64,000 nt of DNA, taken from NCBI GenBank assembly GCA_016935365.1, contig JAFGRB010000424.1:1-64000 (forward strand). Reading direction: 5' to 3'. The notes beneath the pieces were generated by a model, which saw nothing but the letters and a program-made list of their open reading frames with translations, made no database searches and was not told the origin of the DNA. Positions within the stretch are counted from its first letter, which is position 1, and every line of letters starts with the position of its first letter. The stretch is from Deltaproteobacteria bacterium. Lineage in GTDB: Bacteria > Myxococcota > B64-G9. A program made the translations under genes and the position numbers. Positions 25,636-33,370 of the stretch are shown here, in pieces.

Positions 25636-26846
25636 GCATCTGCGGCATGGCCTGGCGGAACATCTGGCGCAGCAAGCGCCGCTCTGTCGTGACCATCGCG
25701 GCCATGACCTTTGCGCTCTTTCTGCTCGTGCTCTACTCGGGCATGATCGAGGGCTACCTGGACGGCATGGAGCGGGACGTGCTGGACCTGGAGGTGGGCG
25801 ATGTGCAGGTCTTTGCGCAGGGCTACCGCGACGACCCGTCCATCTACCGGTGCATCGACCGTCCCGACGAGCTATGCGAGCGGATCGGCTTGCCGGCCAG
25901 CGCGCGGCTGCTGGCCGGTGGTCTGGCCGCTGCGGAACACAGCTCGGCCGGGGTGATGCTCCGGGGCCTCGACAGCGCCCGCGATGCTGCGGTCTCGCGC
26001 ATCTCCGAGCGGCTGCAGGCCGGTCGCTGGCTGGACCCGGCAGCTGCCCGGGAGGTCGTGATCGGGCGCCGGCTGGCGAAGAACCTGGGCGTCGGGCCGG
26101 GCGCCGAGATCGTCCTGCTCAGCCAGGCGGCCGACGGCAGCCTGGCCAACGACCTCTTCACCGTCCGGGGCGTGCTCATGGGCATCTCCGACCTGACCGA
26201 CCGGCGCGCGGTCTACATGAACGAGGCGGACTTCCGGGAGCTGATGGTGCTTCCGCGGGGCGCCCACCAGATCATCGTCCGCCGTTCCGAGGAGATCTCG
26301 CTCGAGGAGGCAGCCAGGCGAGTGCGCGCGGCCCGTGCACAGGGCGTCGCGCTCGAGGTGCTGTCGTGGCGGGAGCTCATGCCCACCATCGCCTCCATGC
26401 TGGACTCGGCCCGCGCGGTCATCTACGTGATCTTCTTCGTCGTCTACATCGCGGTGGGCATCCTGATCCTCAACGCCATGCTCATGGCGGTCTTCGAGCG
26501 CATCCGCGAGTTCGGCGTGCTCAAGGCCATCGGGGTGGGGCCGGGGAGGGTCTTCGGTCTGATCCTCGTCGAGAGCGCCATGCAGGCGGCCGTGGCCATC
26601 GTCTTGGGCCTGGCCCTGGCCACCCCGGCCGCCTGGTACCTGGCGGAGTACGGCATCGACGTGGGTACGCTCGGTGGACTGAGCGTGGTGGGTGTGGCCA
26701 TGCGACCCGTCTGGTTCGGGAGCTACTCTCCCGAGACCGTGGCCGGGCCCGTGCTCACCCTGCTTCTCATGGTGGGTCTGGCCGTGCTCTATCCGGGCCT
26801 CAAGGCGGCCTGGATCCGTCCGGTTCAGGCCATGCGGCACCAGTAG
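25632..26846 (+). CDS. ABC transporter permease, FtsX/MacB/LolE type (first of pair)
   Basis: 404 aa. Topology is that of FtsX-domain permeases: one N-terminal helix (about 20-40, after MAWRNIWRSKRRSVVT), a large periplasmic domain (about 45-265), then three C-terminal helices (AVIYVIFFVVYIAVGILILNA, a second near AMQAAVAIVLGLALA, a third near TLLLMVGLAVLYPGL). The cytoplasmic coupling loop FERIREFGVLKAIGVGPGRVF is conserved. The ATG overlaps the phosphoesterase stop by 4 bp. Together with the next permease and ATPase it should form a heteromeric mechanotransmission or lipoprotein-releasing transporter. Confidence 0.88.
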   Translation: MSICGMAWRNIWRSKRRSVVTIAAMTFALFLLVLYSGMIEGYLDGMERDVLDLEVGDVQVFAQGYRDDPSIYRCIDRPDELCERIGLPASARLLAGGLAAAEHSSAGVMLRGLDSARDAAVSRISERLQAGRWLDPAAAREVVIGRRLAKNLGVGPGAEIVLLSQAADGSLANDLFTVRGVLMGISDLTDRRAVYMNEADFRELMVLPRGAHQIIVRRSEEISLEEAARRVRAARAQGVALEVLSWRELMPTIASMLDSARAVIYVIFFVVYIAVGILILNAMLMAVFERIREFGVLKAIGVGPGRVFGLILVESAMQAAVAIVLGLALATPAAWYLAEYGIDVGTLGGLSVVGVAMRPVWFGSYSPETVAGPVLTLLLMVGLAVLYPGLKAAWIRPVQAMRHQ

Positions 26847-26869
26847 TCCCGAGCGCCGGAGGTGAAGCC

Positions 26870-28117
26870 GTGACCGGGAGACCCAAGCTGGCGCAGATGG
26901 CCTGGCGCAACCTGTGGCGCAACCGGCGGCGCACGGTGCTGACCCTGTCCTCGATCGCCTTTGGCGTGCTGCTGGCCGTGCTCTTCACCGCGATACAGGA
27001 CCGCAACTGGGCCGAGACCATCGACCTGGCCGCCCGGATGCAGGCGGGCCACGTCACCATCCAGCACGCAGACTACCTGGACAACCCGATGCTCGCGAAG
27101 AGCATCCAGGAGACGAAGCGCTTGATGAAGCGTGCGCTCTCCGATCCAAACGTGCGCCGGGCTGTCGTGCGCGTGTCGGGCGAGACCATGCTGCGGACAG
27201 CCAAGGGCAGCTACGGCGCGGCCTTCATCGCCTTCGACCCGGCGGCCGAGGATCCGGACAGCCTCTCGTTCCTGGAGGGCATCCAGGGAGCCGGCTTCGA
27301 GTCGTCCGACGATGATGGGATCGTGCTCGGCGAGACCCTGGCCCGCAACCTCAAGGTCGAGCTCGGCAAGAAGGTGATCTACACGCTGGTGGACAAGCAG
27401 GGCGAGATCACCAGCGGCATGGGGCGGCTGCGCGGCGTGGTGCGCAGCGGCGCACCCGGCGTGGATGCGGGGCTGTGCCTGCTGCCGATCGACACCATTC
27501 GCAAGCTCGTCGGCTACGGCCCCGACGAAGCCACCCAGGTGGCGCTCTTCTTGGACGACGCGCGCCGCAGCTCGGACGTGGCCGCCAGGCTCGAGCCCGA
27601 TCTCCCTCGCCCTGCGACTGCGCTCGGCTGGGAGGAGTCCCAGCCCCAGCTCGCGGGCTTCATCGCGCTCAAGGTGGGCGGGGCCCGGGTCATGGAGATC
27701 GTCATCGCCCTGCTCGTGGCGGCCGGGATCTTCAACACGCTCTTCGTGAGCGTCATGGAGCGCATGCGCGAGTTCGGCATCTTGATGGCAATCGGCTACT
27801 CGCCCGGCCAGCTCTTCCGCACGGTGCTCTGGGAGAGCGTCTGGCTGGGGATGGTGGGCCTGCTCGCGGGCGCGGCGGTGACCGCCTGGCCTTACTTCTA
27901 CCTCGCCGAGCACGGGCTCGACATGTCGGCCCAGATGGGCTCGGAGACGCTGGAGGTGGCCGGTGTGGGCATGTCGTCGATCATCAAGGTCGGCATCTAT
28001 CCGGAGAACGCGGTCATGATCGGGCTGGCCGTCCTGCTGGCCACCGTGCTGGCGGGGCTCTTCCCGGCCATCCGGGCCGGCCGCGTGCAGCCTGTCGAGA
28101 GCATCAAGCTGGTCTAG
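26870..28117 (+). CDS. ABC transporter permease, FtsX/MacB/LolC type (second of pair)
   Basis: 415 aa. Same plan as the preceding permease: MAWRNLWRNRRRTVLTLSSIAFG near the start, a periplasmic domain, then the helix VMEIVIALLVAAGIFNTLFV and coupling loop MERMREFGILMAIGYSPGQLF. The start GTG 26870 is set by GGAGG (26858-26862). The two permeases share clear similarity around the N-terminal helix and coupling loop but differ in the periplasmic part, as LolC and LolE do. The ATPase follows 15 bp later. Lipoprotein release is attractive given the many lipoproteins nearby, but MacB-like export fits too. Confidence 0.88.
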   Translation: MTGRPKLAQMAWRNLWRNRRRTVLTLSSIAFGVLLAVLFTAIQDRNWAETIDLAARMQAGHVTIQHADYLDNPMLAKSIQETKRLMKRALSDPNVRRAVVRVSGETMLRTAKGSYGAAFIAFDPAAEDPDSLSFLEGIQGAGFESSDDDGIVLGETLARNLKVELGKKVIYTLVDKQGEITSGMGRLRGVVRSGAPGVDAGLCLLPIDTIRKLVGYGPDEATQVALFLDDARRSSDVAARLEPDLPRPATALGWEESQPQLAGFIALKVGGARVMEIVIALLVAAGIFNTLFVSVMERMREFGILMAIGYSPGQLFRTVLWESVWLGMVGLLAGAAVTAWPYFYLAEHGLDMSAQMGSETLEVAGVGMSSIIKVGIYPENAVMIGLAVLLATVLAGLFPAIRAGRVQPVESIKLV

Positions 28118-28132
28118 CTCGCGAGGTGGGAT

Positions 28133-28825
28133 GTGGAGACGATCATCGAGCTCGAAGGAGTGACGAAGGTCTACCGCCAGGGCGCGGTGGAGGTCGAGGC
28201 CCTGCGCGGGCTGGACCTGGTGTGCGAGAAGGGCGAGTTCACCGCCGTATGCGGGCCGTCCGGATCGGGCAAGACCACCGCCTTGAACCTGATCGGCGCG
28301 CTGGACAGGATAAGCTCGGGCGCGATCCGGCTCGAGGGGCGCGATCTGACCAGGCTCGGCCGCCGTGAGCTCAGCGGACTTCGGCGGGACCGGATCGGCT
28401 TCGTGTTCCAGGCCTACAATTTGATCCCCGTGCTGACGGCCTACGAGAACGCCGAGATGGTCCTGGCCCTGCAGGGCGTGCAGGCCGCGAAGCGGCGCGA
28501 CAAGGTCATGGGCATCTTGCGCGACGTGGGTCTGGCCGAGCTCGCGGACCGGCGTCCGGATCAGCTCTCCGGCGGGCAGCAGCAGCGGGTGGCCATCGCG
28601 CGGGCCATCGCCGCCGATCCGGCCGTGGTGCTCGCCGACGAGCCCACGGCCAATGTGGACTCTGAGACGGCCGACCGGCTGCTCGGCATCATGGAGAAGC
28701 TCAACCGCGAGCGAGGGGTGACCTTCCTCTTCTCGACCCACGACCCCCGCGTCATGGAGCGCGCCCGCCGCCTGGTGCGGCTCGTCGACGGCCGGGTGGC
28801 CGGCGACGAGCGCAGGCAGGGCTGA
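28133..28825 (+). CDS. ABC transporter ATP-binding protein, LolD/MacB type
   Basis: 230 aa. Walker A CGPSGSGKTTALNLIGALD, Q-loop FVFQAYNLIPVLTAYENAEM, signature LSGGQQQRVAIARAI, Walker B AVVLADEPTANVD and H-loop FSTHD are all intact and show the LolD/MacB/FtsE style, including the LIPVLTAYEN segment. The start is GTG 28133. It is the last gene of the phosphoesterase, permease, permease, ATPase run and supplies ATP hydrolysis for the two FtsX-type permeases. Its 3' end overlaps the convergent RimK-like gene by 74 bp. Confidence 0.9.
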   Translation: METIIELEGVTKVYRQGAVEVEALRGLDLVCEKGEFTAVCGPSGSGKTTALNLIGALDRISSGAIRLEGRDLTRLGRRELSGLRRDRIGFVFQAYNLIPVLTAYENAEMVLALQGVQAAKRRDKVMGILRDVGLAELADRRPDQLSGGQQQRVAIARAIAADPAVVLADEPTANVDSETADRLLGIMEKLNRERGVTFLFSTHDPRVMERARRLVRLVDGRVAGDERRQG

Positions 28826-29975
28826 CGACGCGCTGGCGGCCGTGCTCCTGGACGAGTCGCTGGAGGTCCTCCGCGGCGCCGTAGCAGGTGAGCAGGTCTC
28901 CGGCCGCGAGCTCGGTCGCGGGCGCTGGCTGGGTCAGGCGCATGCGCTCGCGCTGGATGCTCAGCACCTTGACGTCCAGCGAGCCGAAGACGGAGTCCTG
29001 GAGATGTACGCCGTTGAGCGCGCTGCCCTCGTGGATGCGGATCTCGACGATCCCGAATCCGTCTTGCAGGACGATCTGCCGGAGAATGTCGATGTCCGGA
29101 ACGTCCATGGTCTGCTCGAGCTGCTCGACGATTGCCTGGCCCACGTCGATGCCCGTCGCCCCCTCGATGCCCACCAGGCCGGGCGAGGAGTTGACCTCCA
29201 GGACCAGCGGGCCCTGTGTGCTCTCGACGAGGTCCACGCCCGCGACCCTCAGCCCGAGCACGCCCGCGGCGCGCACGGCGAGCGCCTCGTGCTCGGCGCA
29301 GAGCTGCACGGGCTCGACGCTCGCCCCGCGGTGGAAGTTGGATCGGAACTCGTCCGCCCCCGCGACCCGGCGCATGGCCGCCACGACCCGCCCGCCGACG
29401 ACAAAGGCCCGGATGTCCGTGCCGGCGCTCTCGGAGATGAACCTCTGGATGAGCACGTTCTGGTGGGCGCTCTCCAGCGTCTCCAGAATGGCGCGGGCCG
29501 CCCGGAGGCTCTCGGCCAGCATGACGCCGACGCCCTGGGTGCCCTCGATCAGCTTGACGACCACCGGCGCGCCGCCGAGCTGCTCGATGGCCGGAAGGAC
29601 CGCGTCCGAGCTCTTGACGATCGCGGTCGGCGGCACGGGGATGGCGTGCCGGCTCAGGATCTGCAGCGCGCGCAGCTTGTCCCGCGAGGACGCGATGGCG
29701 CGCGAGGGGTTGAGGCACAAGACCCCCATGCGCTCGAGCTGGCGGACCACGGCCGTGCCGTAGAAGGTGATCTGGGCGCCGATGCGGGGGATGGCCGCGT
29801 CGAGCGGGCCCAGCGCCTTGTTCTTGTAGAGAAGCCCCGGGCCCGTCTCGTCGATGAAGATCGCGAAGTGCAGCGGATCCAGCGTGCGCACCTTGTGACC
29901 GCGGACCTGACAGGCCGCCTTGAGCCGCGCGCAGCTGTCGCTGCGCGGGTTGTTCGACAGGATTGCGATGTGCAA
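28752..29975 (-). CDS. RimK-like ATP-grasp ligase fused to TrkA_C domain
   Basis: 407 aa. The N-terminal half is a RimK-type ATP-grasp ligase: MHIAILSNN start, CLNPSRAIASSRDKLRALQIL, VKLIEGTQGVGVMLAES, IQRFISESAGTDIRAFVVGGRVVAAMRR and LVLEVNSSPGLVGIEG. Members attach glutamate or other amino acids to a protein or small-molecule carboxylate. Residues about 310-385 match a TrkA_C/RCK_C regulatory domain (GIVEIRIHEGSALNGVHLQDSVFGSLD), which binds small ligands in K+ channels. The start is TTG 29975, preceded by CGGAGG at 4 bp. The last about 24 residues are read antisense to the LolD-type ATPase and are Arg/Pro rich, so probably not functional. The acceptor is unknown. Confidence 0.82.
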   Translation of the reverse strand: MHIAILSNNPRSDSCARLKAACQVRGHKVRTLDPLHFAIFIDETGPGLLYKNKALGPLDAAIPRIGAQITFYGTAVVRQLERMGVLCLNPSRAIASSRDKLRALQILSRHAIPVPPTAIVKSSDAVLPAIEQLGGAPVVVKLIEGTQGVGVMLAESLRAARAILETLESAHQNVLIQRFISESAGTDIRAFVVGGRVVAAMRRVAGADEFRSNFHRGASVEPVQLCAEHEALAVRAAGVLGLRVAGVDLVESTQGPLVLEVNSSPGLVGIEGATGIDVGQAIVEQLEQTMDVPDIDILRQIVLQDGFGIVEIRIHEGSALNGVHLQDSVFGSLDVKVLSIQRERMRLTQPAPATELAAGDLLTCYGAAEDLQRLVQEHGRQRVVSPACARRRPPGRRRAAPGGGRAP

Positions 29976-30052
29976 GCGGCCTCCGGGCGAGAGATGCGCT
30001 ATATTACCGGCCAAGAAAAAATCCAACAACGAAACGCGTTCGGCTTCGGCCG

Positions 30053-30307
30053 TCAGGGCCGCTGGGGCGCCCTCTTTGTGAAAACGTTTTTCTTGTAGGC
30101 CAGGAGGAACCAGCAGCCGATCTTGAGCGCGTAATGGAGCACGATCGCCTCGATGAGGACGATCCCGAGCAGGCTGGGCAGCATGAGCTCCAAGGGCTGG
30201 ACCCATGGCACCGCGATATCCGCCAGCGCGGGCGGGGACCACAGCAGGACGAGCCCCAGGCCGGCGAGCGGCCAGGCCTTTCTCGCGTCGAGTGACAGTG
30301 GGCCCAT
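30053..30307 (-). CDS. Small membrane protein, paralogue of next gene
   Basis: 84 aa. An N-terminal signal or helix MGPLSLDARKAWPLAGLGLVLLWSPPALA is followed by a periplasmic bit (DIAVPWVQPLELMLPS) and a second helix (LLGIVLIEAIVLHYALKIGCWFLL) with a basic tail. The first 35 residues align without gaps to the neighbour at 30312-30827, including RKAWP and LLWSPPA, which fixes the start at ATG 30307 rather than 30322. It begins 4 bp after that gene's stop. No known family is recognised. It is upstream of the RimK-TrkA_C gene on the same strand. Confidence 0.6.
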   Translation of the reverse strand: MGPLSLDARKAWPLAGLGLVLLWSPPALADIAVPWVQPLELMLPSLLGIVLIEAIVLHYALKIGCWFLLAYKKNVFTKRAPQRP

Positions 30308-30311
30308 ATGC

Positions 30312-30827
30312 CTATGATACATCAGACTTCGCTCGATGACCCAGCTCTTGCTCGGTCAGCGGGTGCTCGGTCTCGCTCGTCTCGCTCGTCTCGCGTCTCT
30401 CAAGCGAGGAGGTCCAGGCCATCCAGCAGCCGAGCAGCAAGAGCGTGACTGCGAAGAGGCCGTAGAAGTGCTCCTGGATGAGCTCGGCCAGGGCGTTGCC
30501 CTCGTGCAGGCCCAGGCTCTGCTTGAGGTAGCAAAAAGGGCAGCGCGCGGTGGGCAGGAGGGGATCCTCGAGGAAGGGGAAGCGGCTCGAGAGCGGGGAG
30601 AACAGCCACCAGACGAACAGCAGAGCGTAGCTCGCCAGGTTGGCCGCGATCGCGGCACGCCAGAGCTTTTCTCGACGGCCGATCCAGCTCTTCAGCAGCG
30701 GGTACTCGGTCAAGATGGGATCGATCCAGGCCACCCCGAAGTTGGCTCTGGCCGGTGGGGACCAGAGCAGGATGATACCTACCAGAATGGGCCAGGCCTT
30801 GCGAGGGGTGAGGCGAGTGGAGCGCAT
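30312..30827 (-). CDS. Membrane protein with periplasmic CPFC motif, paralogue of preceding gene
   Basis: 171 aa. It opens MRSTRLTPRKAWPILVGIILLWSPPARA, aligned residue for residue with the start of the smaller paralogue downstream. It has a short periplasmic segment (NFGVAWIDPILTEYPLL), a helix (about 58-78), a segment LPTARCPFCYLKQSLGLHEGNAL, a last helix (FYGLFAVTLLLLGCWMAWTSS) and an acidic Thr/Glu repeat tail (RRETSETSETEH). The CPFC could be a redox pair or metal site facing the periplasm. A perfect TATAAT lies 6 bp before ATG 30827, suggesting leaderless mRNA; ATG 30845 is an alternative. The family is unknown to me. Confidence 0.65.
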   Translation of the reverse strand: MRSTRLTPRKAWPILVGIILLWSPPARANFGVAWIDPILTEYPLLKSWIGRREKLWRAAIAANLASYALLFVWWLFSPLSSRFPFLEDPLLPTARCPFCYLKQSLGLHEGNALAELIQEHFYGLFAVTLLLLGCWMAWTSSLERRETSETSETEHPLTEQELGHRAKSDVS

Positions 30828-30833
30828 GCGATC

Positions 30834-30839
30834 ATTATA
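30834..30839 (-). promoter_or_regulatory. Consensus -10 box (TATAAT) before membrane protein gene
   Basis: On the minus strand TATAAT occupies 30839-30834 and is followed by six bases and ATG 30827. With a normal 6-7 nt spacing the transcript would start at the A of the ATG. No good -35 element is visible at 16-18 bp. Confidence 0.45.
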
Positions 30840-30870
30840 CGTCATACGCCAATATCGGCCCGGGTAAGTG

Positions 30871-30899
30871 TTGTGCCCGCCAATCGGTGGCGCTATCCT
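30871..30899 (+). promoter_or_regulatory. Candidate sigma-70 promoter
   Basis: TTGTGC (30871-30876), a 17-bp spacer and TATCCT (30894-30899). It is placed about 40 bp before the ATG of the unknown gene at 30940, which has its own GGAGG. Confidence 0.35.
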
Positions 30900-30939
30900 C
30901 GACCATGACCGGGTCCGAGCCCGGGCTGCGGAGGCGCGG

Positions 30940-31530
30940 ATGTTCTGCTTCATGACCAATCTCCCCCGCCGGACGGACGGCTTCAAGCCCGACCTGCCGG
31001 AGGACTGGGGCTTCGTGGAGCTGGCCAGACCTGTCGGGGTGGGCGACTGGTGCATCGCGCGCCTGGGGCCGCCCAGCTCGTTCTGGAACGGCGGCGATCT
31101 GGAGCTGCCGCCCGCCTGCGAGCCGCTCGACGAGGCCTGGTCGCGCGTTCTCGGCTCCGGGCTCAGCTGGCCGCCGGCGCTCGCCTGGGCGCGGGAGATC
31201 GCCTCGACCGGCTGGGCGGGCTCACCCGGCGACAGGCAGGGATTCGGCCGGGCCTACGTGGACCTGGTCGAGGCCTACCTGCGAGGCCAGCCCGCTTGCC
31301 CCTTCTTCCTGGCCCTCTCGCTCACCCAGGGGCTGATCGGAGGCCGGCTGGCCGGCGCCTGGGTCTGGATCGTGTCGCTCGAGCCCAACGGCCGGGTGGG
31401 CTACGTGGGGCACGACTTCGCCATCTATCGGGCCAGGGCGCAGGAGCTCGAGATCTCACCCGAGCGGCTCGAGAAGCTCTCGACATGGATGGAGCGCAGG
31501 CCGGCAGAGCTGGCCACCTGTCCGAGCTGA
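30940..31530 (+). CDS. Unknown cytoplasmic protein
   Basis: 196 aa, not recognised. ATG 30940 is preceded by GGAGG 5 bp away. There is no signal peptide or clear membrane helix; a mildly hydrophobic stretch CPFFLALSLTQGLIGGRLAGAWVWIVSLEP lies near 125-155. Notable segments are FVELARPVGVGDWCIARLGPP and VGYVGHDFAIYRARAQELEISPERLEKLSTWM. The Trp content is high. It is divergent from the CPFC membrane protein gene and is followed by the first hairpin array. Nothing allows a function to be proposed. Confidence 0.6.
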   Translation: MFCFMTNLPRRTDGFKPDLPEDWGFVELARPVGVGDWCIARLGPPSSFWNGGDLELPPACEPLDEAWSRVLGSGLSWPPALAWAREIASTGWAGSPGDRQGFGRAYVDLVEAYLRGQPACPFFLALSLTQGLIGGRLAGAWVWIVSLEPNGRVGYVGHDFAIYRARAQELEISPERLEKLSTWMERRPAELATCPS

Positions 31531-31544
31531 CATGCTCTGGTGCT

Positions 31545-31730
31545 GCCTAGTCCTAAAACAAGCGCGGTTTCCACGCCGCGTTTGTTTTCAGGGCTGGCCG
31601 CCCGAAGGGCGGTCGTTTTGGGGTGAAGCTGCTGGAATCGTATTCCAGCAGCGAGGGGGCATTGCGAAAGCCCCCTGAGATGGTATTAGGCCTGAAGCAA
31701 GCGCAACGCGCTTGTTTCAGGCCTAGTCCT
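31545..31730. repeat. Five-hairpin intergenic array with inverted ends (MITE/REP-like)
   Basis: Five hairpins follow one another. (1) 31555-31567 with 31576-31588, 13 bp including one G-T. (2) 31596-31603 with 31607-31614, 8 bp, GAA loop. (3) 31628-31638 with 31642-31652, 11 bp perfect. (4) 31654-31660 with 31670-31676, 7 bp. (5) 31687-31704 with 31708-31725, 18 bp with one G-T and a 3-base loop. The two ends are inverted copies (31552-31566 against 31721-31707, 14 of 15 bases), and GCCTAGTCCT occurs directly repeated at 31545-31554 and 31721-31730. It separates two convergent genes; hairpin 5 includes the stop codon of the DUF4442 gene. A 29-bp part around hairpin 2 recurs inverted at 63972-64000. 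Confidence 0.85.
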
Positions 31731-32208
31731 TCTTCTTGGGCACCCAGGCCCAGATCATCTGGCAGCGGATCGGGCTTTGCTTCAAGTCGTCGATGGCCTC
31801 CACGAGCACGTCGACCTCGCCGCGCTCCTCTGATTGCATGCGCTCGCGCTGCTCTGGGCTGAGGGAGGCCGACACGCGAAGGCCGCCGGCTGCTCGCCTG
31901 GTGAAGTCCACCCGGAGCGACTTCATCAGCGGGAGCTTGTCCTCCGGCAGGTTCATGGCCACCAGGAAGCCGGAGGCGGTCTCGGCGGCGAGCGCCATGG
32001 CCGCCGCGTGCAGAGAGCGGATGTGGTTGCGCACCCGCCGTCGGTTCTTAAGGCTGGCCACGACGCGCTCGCTGTCCATCTGCTCGATGCGCACCCCGGC
32101 CGTACCCACGAAGGGCACCAGCCGACCCATGAGCAAGGTCAGCAGGCGCGGTCGCAGGACGGGGGCGAAGAAGTTGATCCTGGAGACGATCCTCGCGAGC
32201 GCATTCAC
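31723..32208 (-). CDS. DUF4442-type hot-dog fold protein (thioesterase-like)
   Basis: 161 aa. Residues about 45-80 carry the DUF4442/PaaI-like core VVASLKNRRRVRNHIRSLHAAAMALAAETASGF, in which the N-H-x-x-S-x-H pattern sits on the long hot-dog helix. Strands LPLMKSLRVDFTRRAAGGLRVSASL and VDVLVEAIDDLKQSPIRCQMIWAWVPKKKD complete the fold. Members are acyl-CoA thioesterase-like but often uncharacterised. The start is GTG 32208 with GGGAGG 6 bp upstream. Its stop codon is embedded in the right arm of the five-hairpin array. It is divergent from the DHH phosphoesterase gene. Confidence 0.8.
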   Translation of the reverse strand: MNALARIVSRINFFAPVLRPRLLTLLMGRLVPFVGTAGVRIEQMDSERVVASLKNRRRVRNHIRSLHAAAMALAAETASGFLVAMNLPEDKLPLMKSLRVDFTRRAAGGLRVSASLSPEQRERMQSEERGEVDVLVEAIDDLKQSPIRCQMIWAWVPKKKD

Positions 32209-32317
32209 GGCGCACCTCCCTGATCTCGATACGCGCAGCCTAGCACAGCGGTCTCGAAGGGCAAGGGCGCTGCCCGTGTTTGCCTTTGCGGGGCTTCACG
32301 GTTAGATTCTTCCGTGG

Positions 32318-33370
32318 ATGGAGCGAGGCGTGGAGCAGCTTGCACGAGCCGACATACAGGGCCTCAAGGCGGCGATCTCCCCCGCGCGCCGGCTGCTCGT
32401 CTTCCTGCACGACAACCCGGACCCCGACGCCATCACGGCTGGCTGGTTGCTCGCCAAGATAGCCGAGTCGCTCGGCAAGCGCGCTAGCCTGGTATACGGC
32501 GGCAGGCTCGGTCGTGCCGAGAACCGGACCATGGTCAAGGCGCTCGGCATTCCGCTGCGCCATATCGGCGCAAGGCGAATCCGCTACCTGAACACGGACC
32601 GCTACGCCCTGGTCGACACCCAGCCTGGCACGGGCAATAACTCCTTTCCGGCCGAGCGGCTTCGCAGTCACGTGGTCATCGACCACCACCCCTCCCGCGC
32701 CGTGGCGGCGGACTTCGTAGATGTGCGCAGCGAGGTCGGCTGTTGCACCACCTTGCTGCTCGGCTACCACGAGGCGGCCGGGCTCGTACCGGATCCCGAT
32801 CTGGCCACGGCCGCGGCCTATGCCATTCTCAGCGAAACCCAGGATCTCAAGCGCGAGGCGACCCGGGCCGATCGCGAGGCCTACCAGCGGATCTTCCCGC
32901 ACGTGCGGCTGGGTGTCCTGGGTCGGATCCGGCATCCGGTCCGATCGCGATCCTACTTTCGCACCATCGCCAGGGCCATGCAGCGCGTCCAGGTCGGGCG
33001 CAACACCTGTGTCTGCCATATGGGGGGCGTGGATGCTGCCGAGCTGGTGGCCGAGCTGGCCGACCTGCTGGCCGCAATGGAGCGCATCAGCTGGTGTCTG
33101 GTCTCCGGGCTGCACGGGCGTCAGATGGTCATGTCCATCCGCACCAACCGCGCGTGCGCCCGGGCCGACCGCGTCATCCAGCGGATGATCGGCAAGCTGG
33201 GCGCCGGCGGCGGACATGACATGATCGCCGGCGGATCGGTGGATTGCGGATCGGCCGACCAGTATCCCGAGCTCGCAGAGCGTATGACCGCGAGCTTTCT
33301 GAGGCAGATCCGGCGCCGGCAACCGGAACGGCTGCGACCCCTGCTGAGCGAGGCGCTTCGGGCCGAGTGA
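32318..33370 (+). CDS. DHH-family phosphoesterase (NrnA/RecJ superfamily)
   Basis: 350 aa. Manganese-dependent phosphoesterase motifs are present: LVFLHDNPDPDAI (motif I), DTQPG (motif II), VVIDHHPS (the DHH motif) and LSETQDLKRE (motif IV). The C-terminal DHHA1 domain ends in KLGAGGGHDMIAGGSV, the substrate-binding GGGH element. Such proteins degrade nano-RNA, pAp or cyclic dinucleotides. The start ATG 32318 has no ribosome site and lies 10 bp after a weak -10 (TTAGAT, 32302-32307), so a very short or leaderless transcript is possible. It overlaps the pseudouridine synthase start (TGATG). Confidence 0.87.
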   Translation: MERGVEQLARADIQGLKAAISPARRLLVFLHDNPDPDAITAGWLLAKIAESLGKRASLVYGGRLGRAENRTMVKALGIPLRHIGARRIRYLNTDRYALVDTQPGTGNNSFPAERLRSHVVIDHHPSRAVAADFVDVRSEVGCCTTLLLGYHEAAGLVPDPDLATAAAYAILSETQDLKREATRADREAYQRIFPHVRLGVLGRIRHPVRSRSYFRTIARAMQRVQVGRNTCVCHMGGVDAAELVAELADLLAAMERISWCLVSGLHGRQMVMSIRTNRACARADRVIQRMIGKLGAGGGHDMIAGGSVDCGSADQYPELAERMTASFLRQIRRRQPERLRPLLSEALRAE

